A stretch of DNA of 5,456 nucleotides from Thermoanaerobaculia bacterium (GTDB lineage: Bacteria; Bacteroidota; Bacteroidia; Chitinophagales; Saprospiraceae). Shown piece by piece: positions 1 to 5,456 of the stretch (positions within the stretch are counted from its first letter, which is position 1; the number at the start of each line of letters is the position of its first letter). The stretch covers positions 1 to 5,456 of the forward strand of contig JAKLJF010000373.1 in the NCBI GenBank assembly GCA_023151335.1. Reading direction: 5' to 3'. A program made the position numbers and the translations under genes. Under the pieces are notes generated by a model, which worked only from the letters and a program-made list of their open reading frames with translations, ran no database searches and was not told where the DNA came from.

Positions 1-157
1 GGTCCTCGCTTGGGAAGTTGATCGCCAACACGGGGTGCTGCAGGTCGTAGGGCAACGAATCGGCGAGCGATTGCGGAGGGGGGGCGGCGTGGTGACAGGG
101 CGCGCCGTCTGCCGGTCCGGCAACCAGCAGCAAAATAGAAAAAACGAGGGCTGACAT
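1..157 (-). CDS. N-terminal part of a secreted SdiA-regulated-like protein (partial, runs off the window start)
   Basis: The first 52 codons of a minus-strand gene are visible; the rest lies beyond the window edge. The ATG at 157-155 is the only ATG start available, because an in-frame TAA sits four codons upstream (169-167). Residues 1 to about 18 (MSALVFSILLLVAGPADG) are hydrophobic and look like an export signal, although the n-region has no Lys or Arg, which is unusual. C21 follows GAP, a poor lipobox, so lipidation is doubtful. After a Pro/Ala-rich linker comes LPYDLQHPVLAINFPSED (residues 35-52). From memory, this resembles the opening of Bacteroidota SdiA-regulated proteins (beta-propeller-like, PF06977), which often begin YDL..P....LP followed by an EISGL stretch. 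That next stretch is outside the window, so the family call is an inference. The gene lies 35 bp downstream of the HAD gene on the same strand and probably shares its transcript. Confidence 0.6.
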   Translation of the reverse strand, partial: MSALVFSILLLVAGPADGAPCHHAAPPPQSLADSLPYDLQHPVLAINFPSED

Positions 158-192
158 GAGTAAAATTTAAAACACAGAGCAGCCTTTCGGGG

Positions 193-639
193 TCATTCTT
201 CGGAAAACACTTCGATTTCGTGTGTTTTTACCACCAGATCGGTGAACTTGCCTTTAAAGCGGGTTGCCCGGACGATATGGTTGTCGATCCAGTGGTAATT
301 GCCGCCCCTGGGTTTGCCAAAAATGATGCCGTGGTATTTGAACCCGTGTTTCACCAGCCATTTTTCGGTGACTTCCCGGTGGGCTTCAGTGCGGCTGGTA
401 AAAAAGAAAATTATATGGCCTTCATCGTACCATTTGTTCAGCATCGATAAGGCGTCGGGGTAGGGGAGGACGGTAGCCATACGTTCCGGTTCTTCGTTGG
501 GTACGTCATCGCATATTGTGCCGTCGATATCAATCAAAAAATTGCGAACCGATTCCGGTAAAACGGGGCTCATGCGCTCGCCTTTCTCGTTAAATAACTC
601 CCGGAGTGCCGGTTCTGGCTGGACAGATTTGTCAGTCAT
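193..639 (-). CDS. Compact capless HAD-superfamily hydrolase (probable phosphatase)
   Basis: 148 aa, ATG start at 639-637, TGA stop at 195-193. The HAD motifs are in order: motif I LIDIDGT with nucleophile D37 and acid/base D39; motif II FFFTSRT (T81/S82) at the end of a hydrophobic strand; motif III K109 in FGKPRGG; and motif IV WIDN with D119, where many HADs have DD. Only about 40 residues separate motifs I and II and no domain is inserted, so this is a capless (C0) type, which often acts on macromolecular or bulky phosphate esters. The substrate cannot be read from sequence. Close homologues in Bacteroidota are, as I recall, often labelled 'phosphoheptose isomerase'; nothing here resembles a GmhA/SIS isomerase, so that label should not be carried over. 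The open frame continues far upstream of 639 through the opposing Sua5 gene, but that part has no family character. M23 is an alternative start that would keep all motifs. No Shine-Dalgarno is evident. It is the first gene of a minus-strand pair and is divergent from Sua5. Confidence 0.9.
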   Translation of the reverse strand: MTDKSVQPEPALRELFNEKGERMSPVLPESVRNFLIDIDGTICDDVPNEEPERMATVLPYPDALSMLNKWYDEGHIIFFFTSRTEAHREVTEKWLVKHGFKYHGIIFGKPRGGNYHWIDNHIVRATRFKGKFTDLVVKTHEIEVFSEE

Positions 640-654
640 GGTGTGAATTTTACG

Positions 655-662
655 CAAAGGTA
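655..662 (-). promoter_or_regulatory. Candidate Bacteroidota -7 element for the HAD gene
   Basis: On the minus strand the sequence reads TACCTTTG, an exact match to the Bacteroidota TAnnTTTG -7 consensus. It lies 15 bp upstream of the HAD ATG, so a transcript starting here would have a leader of only about 10 nt. No TTG is found at the usual 17-23 nt upstream; the nearest sequence is TGTG. This is therefore half a promoter, and an 8-mer with two free positions can occur by chance. Confidence 0.3.
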
Positions 663-679
663 GAAAGGAATTGCCTTTC
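663..679. repeat. Small perfect inverted repeat in the divergent intergenic region
   Basis: GAAAGG (663-668), a 5-nt spacer AATTG, then CCTTTC (674-679): 6-bp arms with no mismatch. It touches the candidate minus-strand -7 element and fills the spacer where RNA polymerase would sit. An operator for a dimeric regulator is possible but unproven. Just beyond it, AGTGTA occurs twice, 12 bp apart (682-687 and 694-699). Short arms like these are common by chance. Confidence 0.35.
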
Positions 680-753
680 ACAGTGTATAAATGAGTGTAA
701 TTCAGACGCAAAGCGGTACATCGTGTAACAAATACGAGGCCAAATAACCAATT

Positions 754-787
754 TTTGTGGAAAAGAACGGCTGGTGTCATAGCTTTG
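754..787 (+). promoter_or_regulatory. Candidate Bacteroidota sigma-A-type promoter for Sua5
   Basis: TTTG at 754-757 is followed after 22 nt by TAGCTTTG at 780-787. Both parts match the -33 (TTG) and -7 (TAnnTTTG) elements described for Bacteroides and Flavobacterium, and the spacing is within the reported 17-23 nt. Transcription would begin near 792, giving a leader of roughly 19 nt rich in A (CAATTCAACAAAATTATC) before the TTG at 811. If this is the real promoter, the in-frame GTG at 757 cannot be the start of the Sua5 protein made from it, because it lies upstream of the transcript. Confidence 0.5.
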
Positions 788-810
788 CGCCGCAATTCAA
801 CAAAATTATC

Positions 811-1785
811 TTGAGTGAATTTAACACCCGAACCGGCACTGATCTGTCCGATGCCGCCCGGTGGCTCCGGGCCGGCGAATGTGTGGCCATTCCTACCGAA
901 ACAGTGTACGGCCTGGCCGCCAACGCGCTCGATCCGGCCGCGGTGGTCAAAATTTTCGAGATCAAAAACCGGCCCGCTTTCGATCCCCTGATCGTGCACG
1001 TGCCGGATGCGGAGGCCATCGAACGGTATGCCATGGATATTTCGCCGCTTCTGCGGGAACTGGCCCGCCGGTTCTGGCCGGGTCCCCTGACGCTGCTGCT
1101 GCCCAAACGCGATGTCATCCCCGACCTGGTTACGTCCGGCCTGCCGCGTGTGGGGCTGCGGGCTCCGGCGCATCCGCTGACGCAAGCCCTGCTCCGGCAA
1201 TTGCCTTTCCCGCTGGCGGCCCCAAGCGCCAACCCTTTCGGCTACATCAGCCCTACCACGGCCCGGCACGTGTACGACCAATTACAGGGTAAAATTCCGT
1301 ATATCCTCGATGGAGGGGATTGCCGGATCGGGTTGGAGAGCACCATCGTGGGCTTCGAAGATGGGCAGGTCACGGTGTATCGCCTGGGCGGACTCGCCCT
1401 CGAAGAGATAGAGCGCGTTGCCGGGCCGGTTCGGGTGACCCTGAACCAAAGCAGCAATCCGGCCGCGCCGGGCATGCTGAAATCGCACTATGCCCCCCGT
1501 AAATTATTGATATTGGGCGACATTGATAAAAATCTGTCCCTGTTCAGCCATAAAAAAACAGGAATTTTAGCCTTTCGCCAAAAGCGTTCGCTGCCGGCCG
1601 GGGCAGTGGAAATCGTGCTGAGCGAAAAGGGGGATTTGGCGGAAGCAGCGCAACGTTTGTTTGCAGCGTTGCGGAAACTGGATGAATCGGAAGTGGAAGT
1701 CATTCTGGCGGAGCCGGTTCCGGATGCAGGACTGGGGAGGGCCGTCAACGACCGGTTAAAGAGGGCCGCGGCGCCTCTTGAATAA
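811..1785 (+). CDS. sua5: Threonylcarbamoyl-AMP synthase, long Sua5 type
   Basis: Cytoplasmic enzyme that makes threonylcarbamoyl-AMP from threonine, bicarbonate and ATP, the first step of the t6A37 modification of ANN-decoding tRNAs; TsaD with TsaB/TsaE then transfers the group. From the TTG at 811 the protein is 324 aa, within the usual Sua5 range and longer than TsaC. The YrdC domain (about 10-205) shows PTETVYGLAANAL (28-40), KNRPAFDPLIVHV (52-64), WPGPLT (89-94), APSANPFGYISPT (137-149), LDGG (166-169) and ESTIV (176-180). The linker motif PGM..SHYAP (220-228) leads into the C-terminal Sua5 domain (about 230-324), seen at GILAF and ending in GLGRAVNDRLKRAA. No in-frame ATG lies near the N-terminus. 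A GTG at 757 would add 18 residues without family character and would lie on top of the putative promoter, so TTG is preferred. The adjacent GTG at 816 is out of frame. The stop is TAA at 1783-1785, 41 bp before the protease gene, so the two may be co-transcribed. Confidence 0.93.
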   Translation: MSEFNTRTGTDLSDAARWLRAGECVAIPTETVYGLAANALDPAAVVKIFEIKNRPAFDPLIVHVPDAEAIERYAMDISPLLRELARRFWPGPLTLLLPKRDVIPDLVTSGLPRVGLRAPAHPLTQALLRQLPFPLAAPSANPFGYISPTTARHVYDQLQGKIPYILDGGDCRIGLESTIVGFEDGQVTVYRLGGLALEEIERVAGPVRVTLNQSSNPAAPGMLKSHYAPRKLLILGDIDKNLSLFSHKKTGILAFRQKRSLPAGAVEIVLSEKGDLAEAAQRLFAALRKLDESEVEVILAEPVPDAGLGRAVNDRLKRAAAPLE

Positions 1786-1826
1786 TCCGGACAATAACGC
1801 ATTTATTTCACCAACCATATTTTTAC

Positions 1827-4583
1827 ATGAAAATGAGTCCTTTCATACAACGCTGGAGCATGTTGCTCTTACTCAGCATTTTCAGCACGTTGGCCCTGGC
1901 CCAAACGGCCCTGCGCCTGCCTCCGGGCGTTCAAAAGATCACTTCCGTGGAGGGCATCACGGAATACAGCCTGCCCAATGGCCTCCGGGTACTGTTGTTT
2001 CCCGATCCCTCCAAACCGATCATCACGGTGAACATTACCTACAAGGTCGGCTCCCGCCACGAAAACTACGGCGAAACCGGCATGGCGCACCTGCTCGAAC
2101 ACCTTGTGTTTAAGGGTACGCCCCGCCACCCGAACATCCCGCAGGAACTCACCGAACACGGCGCGCGGCCCAACGGCACTACCTGGTTCGACCGCACCAA
2201 TTATTTTGAAACCTTTGACGCCACCGAGGAAAACCTGCGCTGGGCGCTCGACCTGGAGAGCGACCGCATGATCAATTCGTTTATCGCCCGCAAAGACCTG
2301 GAAAGCGAGTTTTCCGTGGTGCGCAACGAATACGAACGCGGCGAAAACAGCCCCGGCGCCGTGCTCAACAAACGGATGATGGCCGCCGTGTACCAATGGC
2401 ACAACTACGGCCACTCCACCATCGGCGAAAAATCGGATATCGAACTGGCGCCCATCGAGCGGCTCCAGGCTTTCTACCGCCACTACTACCAGCCCGACAA
2501 CGCCGTGCTCGTGGTAGCCGGCAAAATCGACGAGCAGAAAACCCTGGACCTCGTCAATGAATATTTTGGCCCCATTCCCAAACCCGCCCGCCAGCTGATC
2601 ACCACTTATACCAAGGAACCCACCCAGGACGGCGAACGCCAGGTAGTGCTGCGCCGCACCGGCGACGTTCAGTTGTTTTCCTGCATGTACCGCTCGCCCG
2701 CCGGCTCGCACCCCGATTATGCCCCGCTGACGGTGCTGGCCAACCTCCTCACCGACGAACCCACCGGCCGCCTGTACAAAGCCCTCGTGGAAAGCAAAAA
2801 AGCCGTTTCTGTTTTTGGCGGCGCTTCCGGGTACGCAGAAGGCGGCACCACTGGCTTCACGACCGAAATTCGCCAGGATAAATCCGTGGACGAGGCCCAG
2901 GCAGCCATGCTGTCGGTGCTGGATGGCCTGAAAGACAACCCGCCCACCCAGGAAGAAGTGGATAAGGCTAAAACCCGTATCCTGAAAAACTGGGAACTGA
3001 ACTTCAAACAATCCGACCGCATCGGCCTCAGCCTGAGCAATTATATCGGTACCGGCGACTGGCGGCTGGCATTCCTCTACCGCGACCTGGTGGAAAAAGT
3101 AACGCCCGAAGACGTGGCCCGCGTGGCCCTGCGCTACCTGAAACCCGCCAACCGAACCGTAGGCTTCTTTCTGCCGGAAAAAAATCCGGACCGCGCCGAG
3201 ATCCCCGATCCGCCAAGTATGGAAGAACTGCTCAAAGATTACAAAGGCAAAGCGGCCATCGCCCAGGGTGAAGACTTCGACCCTTCACCGGCCAACATTG
3301 AAAAACGCACCATCCGCGGCCAACTCCCCAACGGCATGGAATACGCCCTGCTGCCCAAGGAAAACCGCGGCGATGCCGTGAACGCCACCCTTACTTTCCG
3401 CTTCGGCACACTGGAAAGCCTGCAGGGCAAAGCCACCGTGGCCGGATTTACCGCCAGCCTGCTCGACCGCGGCACCGCCACGAAAAACCGGCAGCAGATC
3501 AAAGAAACCCTGGACCGGCTCAAAGCCCGCGTCAACTTTTTCGGTGGTGCCTCCTCCGTGACGGTCAATATCGAAACCGACCGGGAACACCTCGCCGAAA
3601 CAATCCGCCTCGTGGGTGAGATCATGAAAACCCCCACTTTCCCGCAGGAAGAATTTGATAAAGACAAGCAGGAATACCTCACCAGGCTCGATGAACAGAA
3701 AACCGACCCGAACGCCCTGGCCGGCAACCTGTTCGATCGCATTTCCAACCCCGAATACCCGAAAACCGACCCGCGGTACACCATGACCTTCGGGGAGGAA
3801 ATTGCCGCGGTGGAAGCCGTTAAGCTGGAGGAGATCAAAGCTTTTCACAAACAGTTCTACGGCGCCGGCAATGCCACGGCTGCCGTGGTAGGCGATTTCG
3901 ACAAGGCTGAAATTGAAAAAACGCTGCGTGAAACCTTCGGCAATTGGAAAAGCCCGTCGAAGTACGAGCGCATCGCCGAGGACTATAAACCCGTGCCGGC
4001 CCGGAATGAGCAGATCCTCACACCCGATAAATCCAACGCCGTTTACATGGCCGGTTTCGGATTCCCCATGCGCAACGACGACCCGGAATACCCCGCCCTC
4101 ACCATCGGCGGCCAAATCCTGGGCGGCGGCTTCCTGAACTCGCGCCTGGCTACCCGCATCCGCCAGAAAGACGGCCTGAGCTACACCGTGCGCGGCGGCT
4201 TCAGCGCCAGCGCAATGGATAAGGATGCCAGCTTCAACGGATTTATGATCTACAATCCGGAAAATCTGGCCAAACTCGAAGTGGCCTTCCGCGAAGAGAT
4301 CGAACGGGCCGCTAAAGAAGGATTCACGACGGAAGAACTGGAGGCGGCCAAATCGGGCTGGCTCAAGTCGCGCAAGGTCAGCCGGTCCGGAGACAATGCC
4401 CTGGCCGGCACCCTGAATGCCTACCTTTTCTACGACCGCGACCTGAACTGGGATGCACAGTTTGAAAAAAATGTGGAGAACCTTTCCCTGGAACAGGTAA
4501 ACAACGCCATGAAGAGATACCTCGACTATTCGAAAATGATCATCGTAAAAGCCGGGGATTTTAAAAAGGCGGAGAAACCGTAA
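1827..4583 (+). CDS. Secreted two-half M16 zinc metalloprotease (insulinase/pitrilysin family)
   Basis: 918 aa, ATG start, TAA stop at 4581-4583. Residues 1-25 form a signal peptide (Arg in the n-region, LLLLSIFSTLALA core, probable cut before Q26), so it acts in the periplasm or at the envelope. The N-terminal half (about 45-455) carries the inverted zinc motif HLLEH (H88, E91, H92), with E91 as catalytic base, and the distal ligand E168 in VVRNEYERG. An M16 C-like domain follows (about 207-395). A charged linker (about 455-492) leads to a second M16 half (about 497-910). Its motif position is degenerate (GFTASLLDRGT, 540-550), but it keeps the substrate-binding R/Y pair in RIRQKDGLSY (R779, Y786). 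The first half lacks that pair at the matching place (LVESKKAVSVF). One polypeptide thus joins a catalytic and a non-catalytic half, like a fused alpha/beta processing-peptidase pair. Likely role: degradation of peptides or unfolded polypeptides; the substrate is unknown. Metal and catalytic residues are all present, so it should be active. No promoter match was seen in the 41-bp gap after Sua5. Confidence 0.97.
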   Translation: MKMSPFIQRWSMLLLLSIFSTLALAQTALRLPPGVQKITSVEGITEYSLPNGLRVLLFPDPSKPIITVNITYKVGSRHENYGETGMAHLLEHLVFKGTPRHPNIPQELTEHGARPNGTTWFDRTNYFETFDATEENLRWALDLESDRMINSFIARKDLESEFSVVRNEYERGENSPGAVLNKRMMAAVYQWHNYGHSTIGEKSDIELAPIERLQAFYRHYYQPDNAVLVVAGKIDEQKTLDLVNEYFGPIPKPARQLITTYTKEPTQDGERQVVLRRTGDVQLFSCMYRSPAGSHPDYAPLTVLANLLTDEPTGRLYKALVESKKAVSVFGGASGYAEGGTTGFTTEIRQDKSVDEAQAAMLSVLDGLKDNPPTQEEVDKAKTRILKNWELNFKQSDRIGLSLSNYIGTGDWRLAFLYRDLVEKVTPEDVARVALRYLKPANRTVGFFLPEKNPDRAEIPDPPSMEELLKDYKGKAAIAQGEDFDPSPANIEKRTIRGQLPNGMEYALLPKENRGDAVNATLTFRFGTLESLQGKATVAGFTASLLDRGTATKNRQQIKETLDRLKARVNFFGGASSVTVNIETDREHLAETIRLVGEIMKTPTFPQEEFDKDKQEYLTRLDEQKTDPNALAGNLFDRISNPEYPKTDPRYTMTFGEEIAAVEAVKLEEIKAFHKQFYGAGNATAAVVGDFDKAEIEKTLRETFGNWKSPSKYERIAEDYKPVPARNEQILTPDKSNAVYMAGFGFPMRNDDPEYPALTIGGQILGGGFLNSRLATRIRQKDGLSYTVRGGFSASAMDKDASFNGFMIYNPENLAKLEVAFREEIERAAKEGFTTEELEAAKSGWLKSRKVSRSGDNALAGTLNAYLFYDRDLNWDAQFEKNVENLSLEQVNNAMKRYLDYSKMIIVKAGDFKKAEKP

Positions 4584-4589
4584 GGTTGG

Positions 4590-4673
4590 GTCATTGGTCG
4601 TCATTTCGTCATTAGTCGTCATTGGTCGTCATTGCGTCATTAATCGTCATTAATCGTCATTGCGTCATTAGGG
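4590..4673. repeat. Three tandem 28-bp units built from GTCATT
   Basis: GTCATT begins at 4590, 4600, 4608, 4618, 4628, 4636, 4646, 4656 and 4664. The steps are 10, 8, 10, 10, 8, 10, 10 and 8 bp, so the pattern repeats every 28 bp (4590-4617, 4618-4645, 4646-4673). Each unit reads roughly GTCATTGGTC, then GTCATTGC, then GTCATTAGTC. The copies differ at a few linker bases: TTC versus TGC, and GGTC versus AATC. It begins 6 bp after the protease stop codon. It is intergenic and non-coding, and resembles the short tandem intergenic repeats seen in several Bacteroidota and cyanobacterial genomes, but I cannot name a described family. Confidence 0.9.
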
Positions 4674-4724
4674 TGCATCATAAATGACGCAATGACGATT
4701 AATGACGACTAATGACGCAATGAC
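4628..4724. repeat. Long hairpin made by the GTCATT array and its reverse complement (possible convergent terminator)
   Basis: The left arm (4628-4669) and right arm (4683-4724) are 42 nt each and complementary at 41 positions; the only mismatch is A4643 against C4709. The 13-nt loop is 4670-4682. The right arm carries AATGAC at 4683, 4691, 4701, 4711 and 4719 (steps 8, 10, 10, 8), which mirrors the left arm. The stem lies between the stop codons of two convergent genes (4583 and 4739), where a structure acting on both transcripts would fit. No T-run follows either arm, so it is not a canonical intrinsic terminator. Termination, 3'-end protection or being a non-autonomous repeat element are all inferences. 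The structure itself is directly visible. Confidence 0.88.
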
Positions 4725-4738
4725 ACAATACCCCCACC

Positions 4739-5456
4739 TCACATCCGCATCATCGCGGGTATTTCTGTCGATGCTTCTATTTTATTGAAAAAATCATCCA
4801 GGTACCGGATCATTTGATCAGCCGTATATTTGGACAGGTGTTCCGACTTGCACAAGGCGTATAGCCCTGCCCGGTGTTTCAGCAGGGTTTGCCTGGCATA
4901 AAGGATGGAATCTTCGGGCAGATTGCCGGCCATCAGAATGCGGTCACGCACTGTTTCGAGTCCGGTTCCGGATGCGGGAGAGGCGTAAGGGGCGTTGACC
5001 AGGCCGCAGAAATCGAAATCGTAAGGGATGGCCAGTATCTTTTCTTCGGCATTCGGTTGAATGAACCGGACGTTGCGCTGCATTTCGAAATCCCAATCGG
5101 TATTTCCGATCATGTACTGAAACAGGGTAATGAGGGCGGCCTGACGCATGTCGAGTTGTTCGGTAGTGACGCCAAAACGATCCAACGGTTTACCGCCCAG
5201 GCGGGCAGCGGCTTCTTCCTCATCTTCTATAAAAATGGCCATAAAGGTCCGCGGCTTCGGGCGCTTGGTTTCCTTGTCTACCAAAACCAGTTTAACCAAT
5301 CGCGCCCGGAGGCTGGTATTGGTCATTTGTTCAAACATCCGGTAGGCCAGATACTCCTTTACCAGTAATTCATTGCTTTCCGTGCCCTTGTTCATCGGCA
5401 GCGCCACCTTGATCTCGTTGAGCGAATCAAGTCCCTGTGCCTGAAGGGTGTTCTTT
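4739..5456 (-). CDS. Conserved Bacteroidota-type protein, possible CotH/HipA-like kinase fold (5' end missing)
   Basis: Minus-strand gene whose reading frame is still open at the right window edge; about 239 C-terminal codons are present and the stop is TGA at 4741-4739. The GTG at 5407-5405 is not a convincing start, because similar-looking coding sequence (LQAQGLDSLNEIK) continues upstream of it. Visible order: a Leu/Tyr-rich helix region LLVKEYLAYRMFEQMT, then a strand region RARLVKLVLVD, then FMAIFIEDEEEAAARLG. Next come GNTDWDFEMQRNVRFI (Asp at 5098-5096, Asn at 5074-5072) and PYDFDFCGLVNAPYA (Asp at 5020-5018 and 5014-5012). I recall similar uncharacterised proteins in Bacteroidota, with the GNTDW and PYDFDxxGxVNxPYA segments conserved. 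The D-x7-N followed by DFD resembles the catalytic loop and metal-binding Asp of atypical kinases such as CotH and HipA. The kinase role is inference. No signal sequence can be judged, since the N-terminus is absent. It converges on the M16 gene across the hairpin repeat. Confidence 0.85.
   Translation of the reverse strand, partial: KNTLQAQGLDSLNEIKVALPMNKGTESNELLVKEYLAYRMFEQMTNTSLRARLVKLVLVDKETKRPKPRTFMAIFIEDEEEAAARLGGKPLDRFGVTTEQLDMRQAALITLFQYMIGNTDWDFEMQRNVRFIQPNAEEKILAIPYDFDFCGLVNAPYASPASGTGLETVRDRILMAGNLPEDSILYARQTLLKHRAGLYALCKSEHLSKYTADQMIRYLDDFFNKIEASTEIPAMMRM

Noticed and set aside
158..192. Terminator between the HAD gene and the secreted gene
   Set aside because: Only 35 bp, with no stable stem followed by a T-run on the minus strand; the two genes look co-transcribed.
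640..1281. Minus-strand open frame extending the HAD gene upstream to 1281
   Set aside because: It runs antisense through the Sua5 gene, its translation has no HAD character, and a normal-length HAD protein starts at 639.
1869..3011. 380-codon open frame on the minus strand
   Set aside because: It lies wholly antisense to the M16 protease, whose motifs are intact. Long antisense frames are expected from the G/C-rich third positions.
3285..4622. 445-codon open frame on the minus strand, starting in the repeat
   Set aside because: Its first codons are just translated GTCATT repeats (TNDEMTTND) and the rest is antisense to the protease; it resembles no family.
4590..4724. CRISPR array
   Set aside because: The units are hexamers separated by 2-4 nt, there are no unique spacers, the second half is inverted, and no cas gene is nearby.
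4590..4724. Insertion sequence or transposon end
   Set aside because: There is no transposase gene and no target-site duplication flanking the structure could be recognised. A non-autonomous element remains possible and is raised as a finding.
4874..5368. Plus-strand open frame of 164 codons
   Set aside because: It is antisense to the kinase-like gene, whose minus-strand frame has conserved-looking motifs and stays open to the window edge.

Overview
The window looks like a chromosomal piece of a Bacteroidota bacterium. It is moderately GC-rich, and the large gene in the middle prefers G or C at third codon positions. The main reasons are: no clear Shine-Dalgarno sequences before the genes, A/T-rich leaders instead, promoter-like matches to the Bacteroidota -33/-7 consensus (TTG and TAnnTTTG), and at least three proteins whose wording resembles families typical of that phylum. 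A finer placement, such as a GC-rich lineage like Saprospiria, Chitinophagia or Cytophagia, is only a guess.

Layout. On the left, two minus-strand genes run toward the window start: a compact capless HAD-family hydrolase (193-639) and, 35 bp downstream, the first 52 codons of a secreted protein (1-157) that resembles the SdiA-regulated family. A divergent intergenic region of about 170 bp (640-810) separates them from the plus-strand genes. It holds a good Bacteroidota-type promoter for the plus strand (754-787), a weaker -7 match for the minus strand (655-662), and a small perfect inverted repeat (663-679).

On the plus strand, a Sua5-type threonylcarbamoyl-AMP synthase (811-1785, probable TTG start) is followed after 41 bp by a full-length secreted M16 zinc metalloprotease (1827-4583). 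The protease is built of two M16 halves in one chain. The two genes may be co-transcribed, but their functions (tRNA t6A modification and envelope proteolysis) are not obviously linked.

Downstream of the protease, the convergent intergenic region (4584-4738) is almost filled by an unusual repeat. GTCATT occurs nine times at 10-8-10 bp spacing, giving a period of 28 bp. It then returns as five AATGAC copies on the other side of a 13-nt loop, forming a stem with 42-nt arms that match at 41 positions. Beyond it, a minus-strand gene (4739 to the window end, 5' end missing) encodes a conserved Bacteroidota-type protein of unknown function. Its GNTDW...RN...PYDFDF pattern suggests a CotH/HipA-like kinase fold.

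No tRNA, rRNA, CRISPR array, transposase or phage gene was seen. The repeat at 4590-4724 and the kinase-like protein are the least explained parts.
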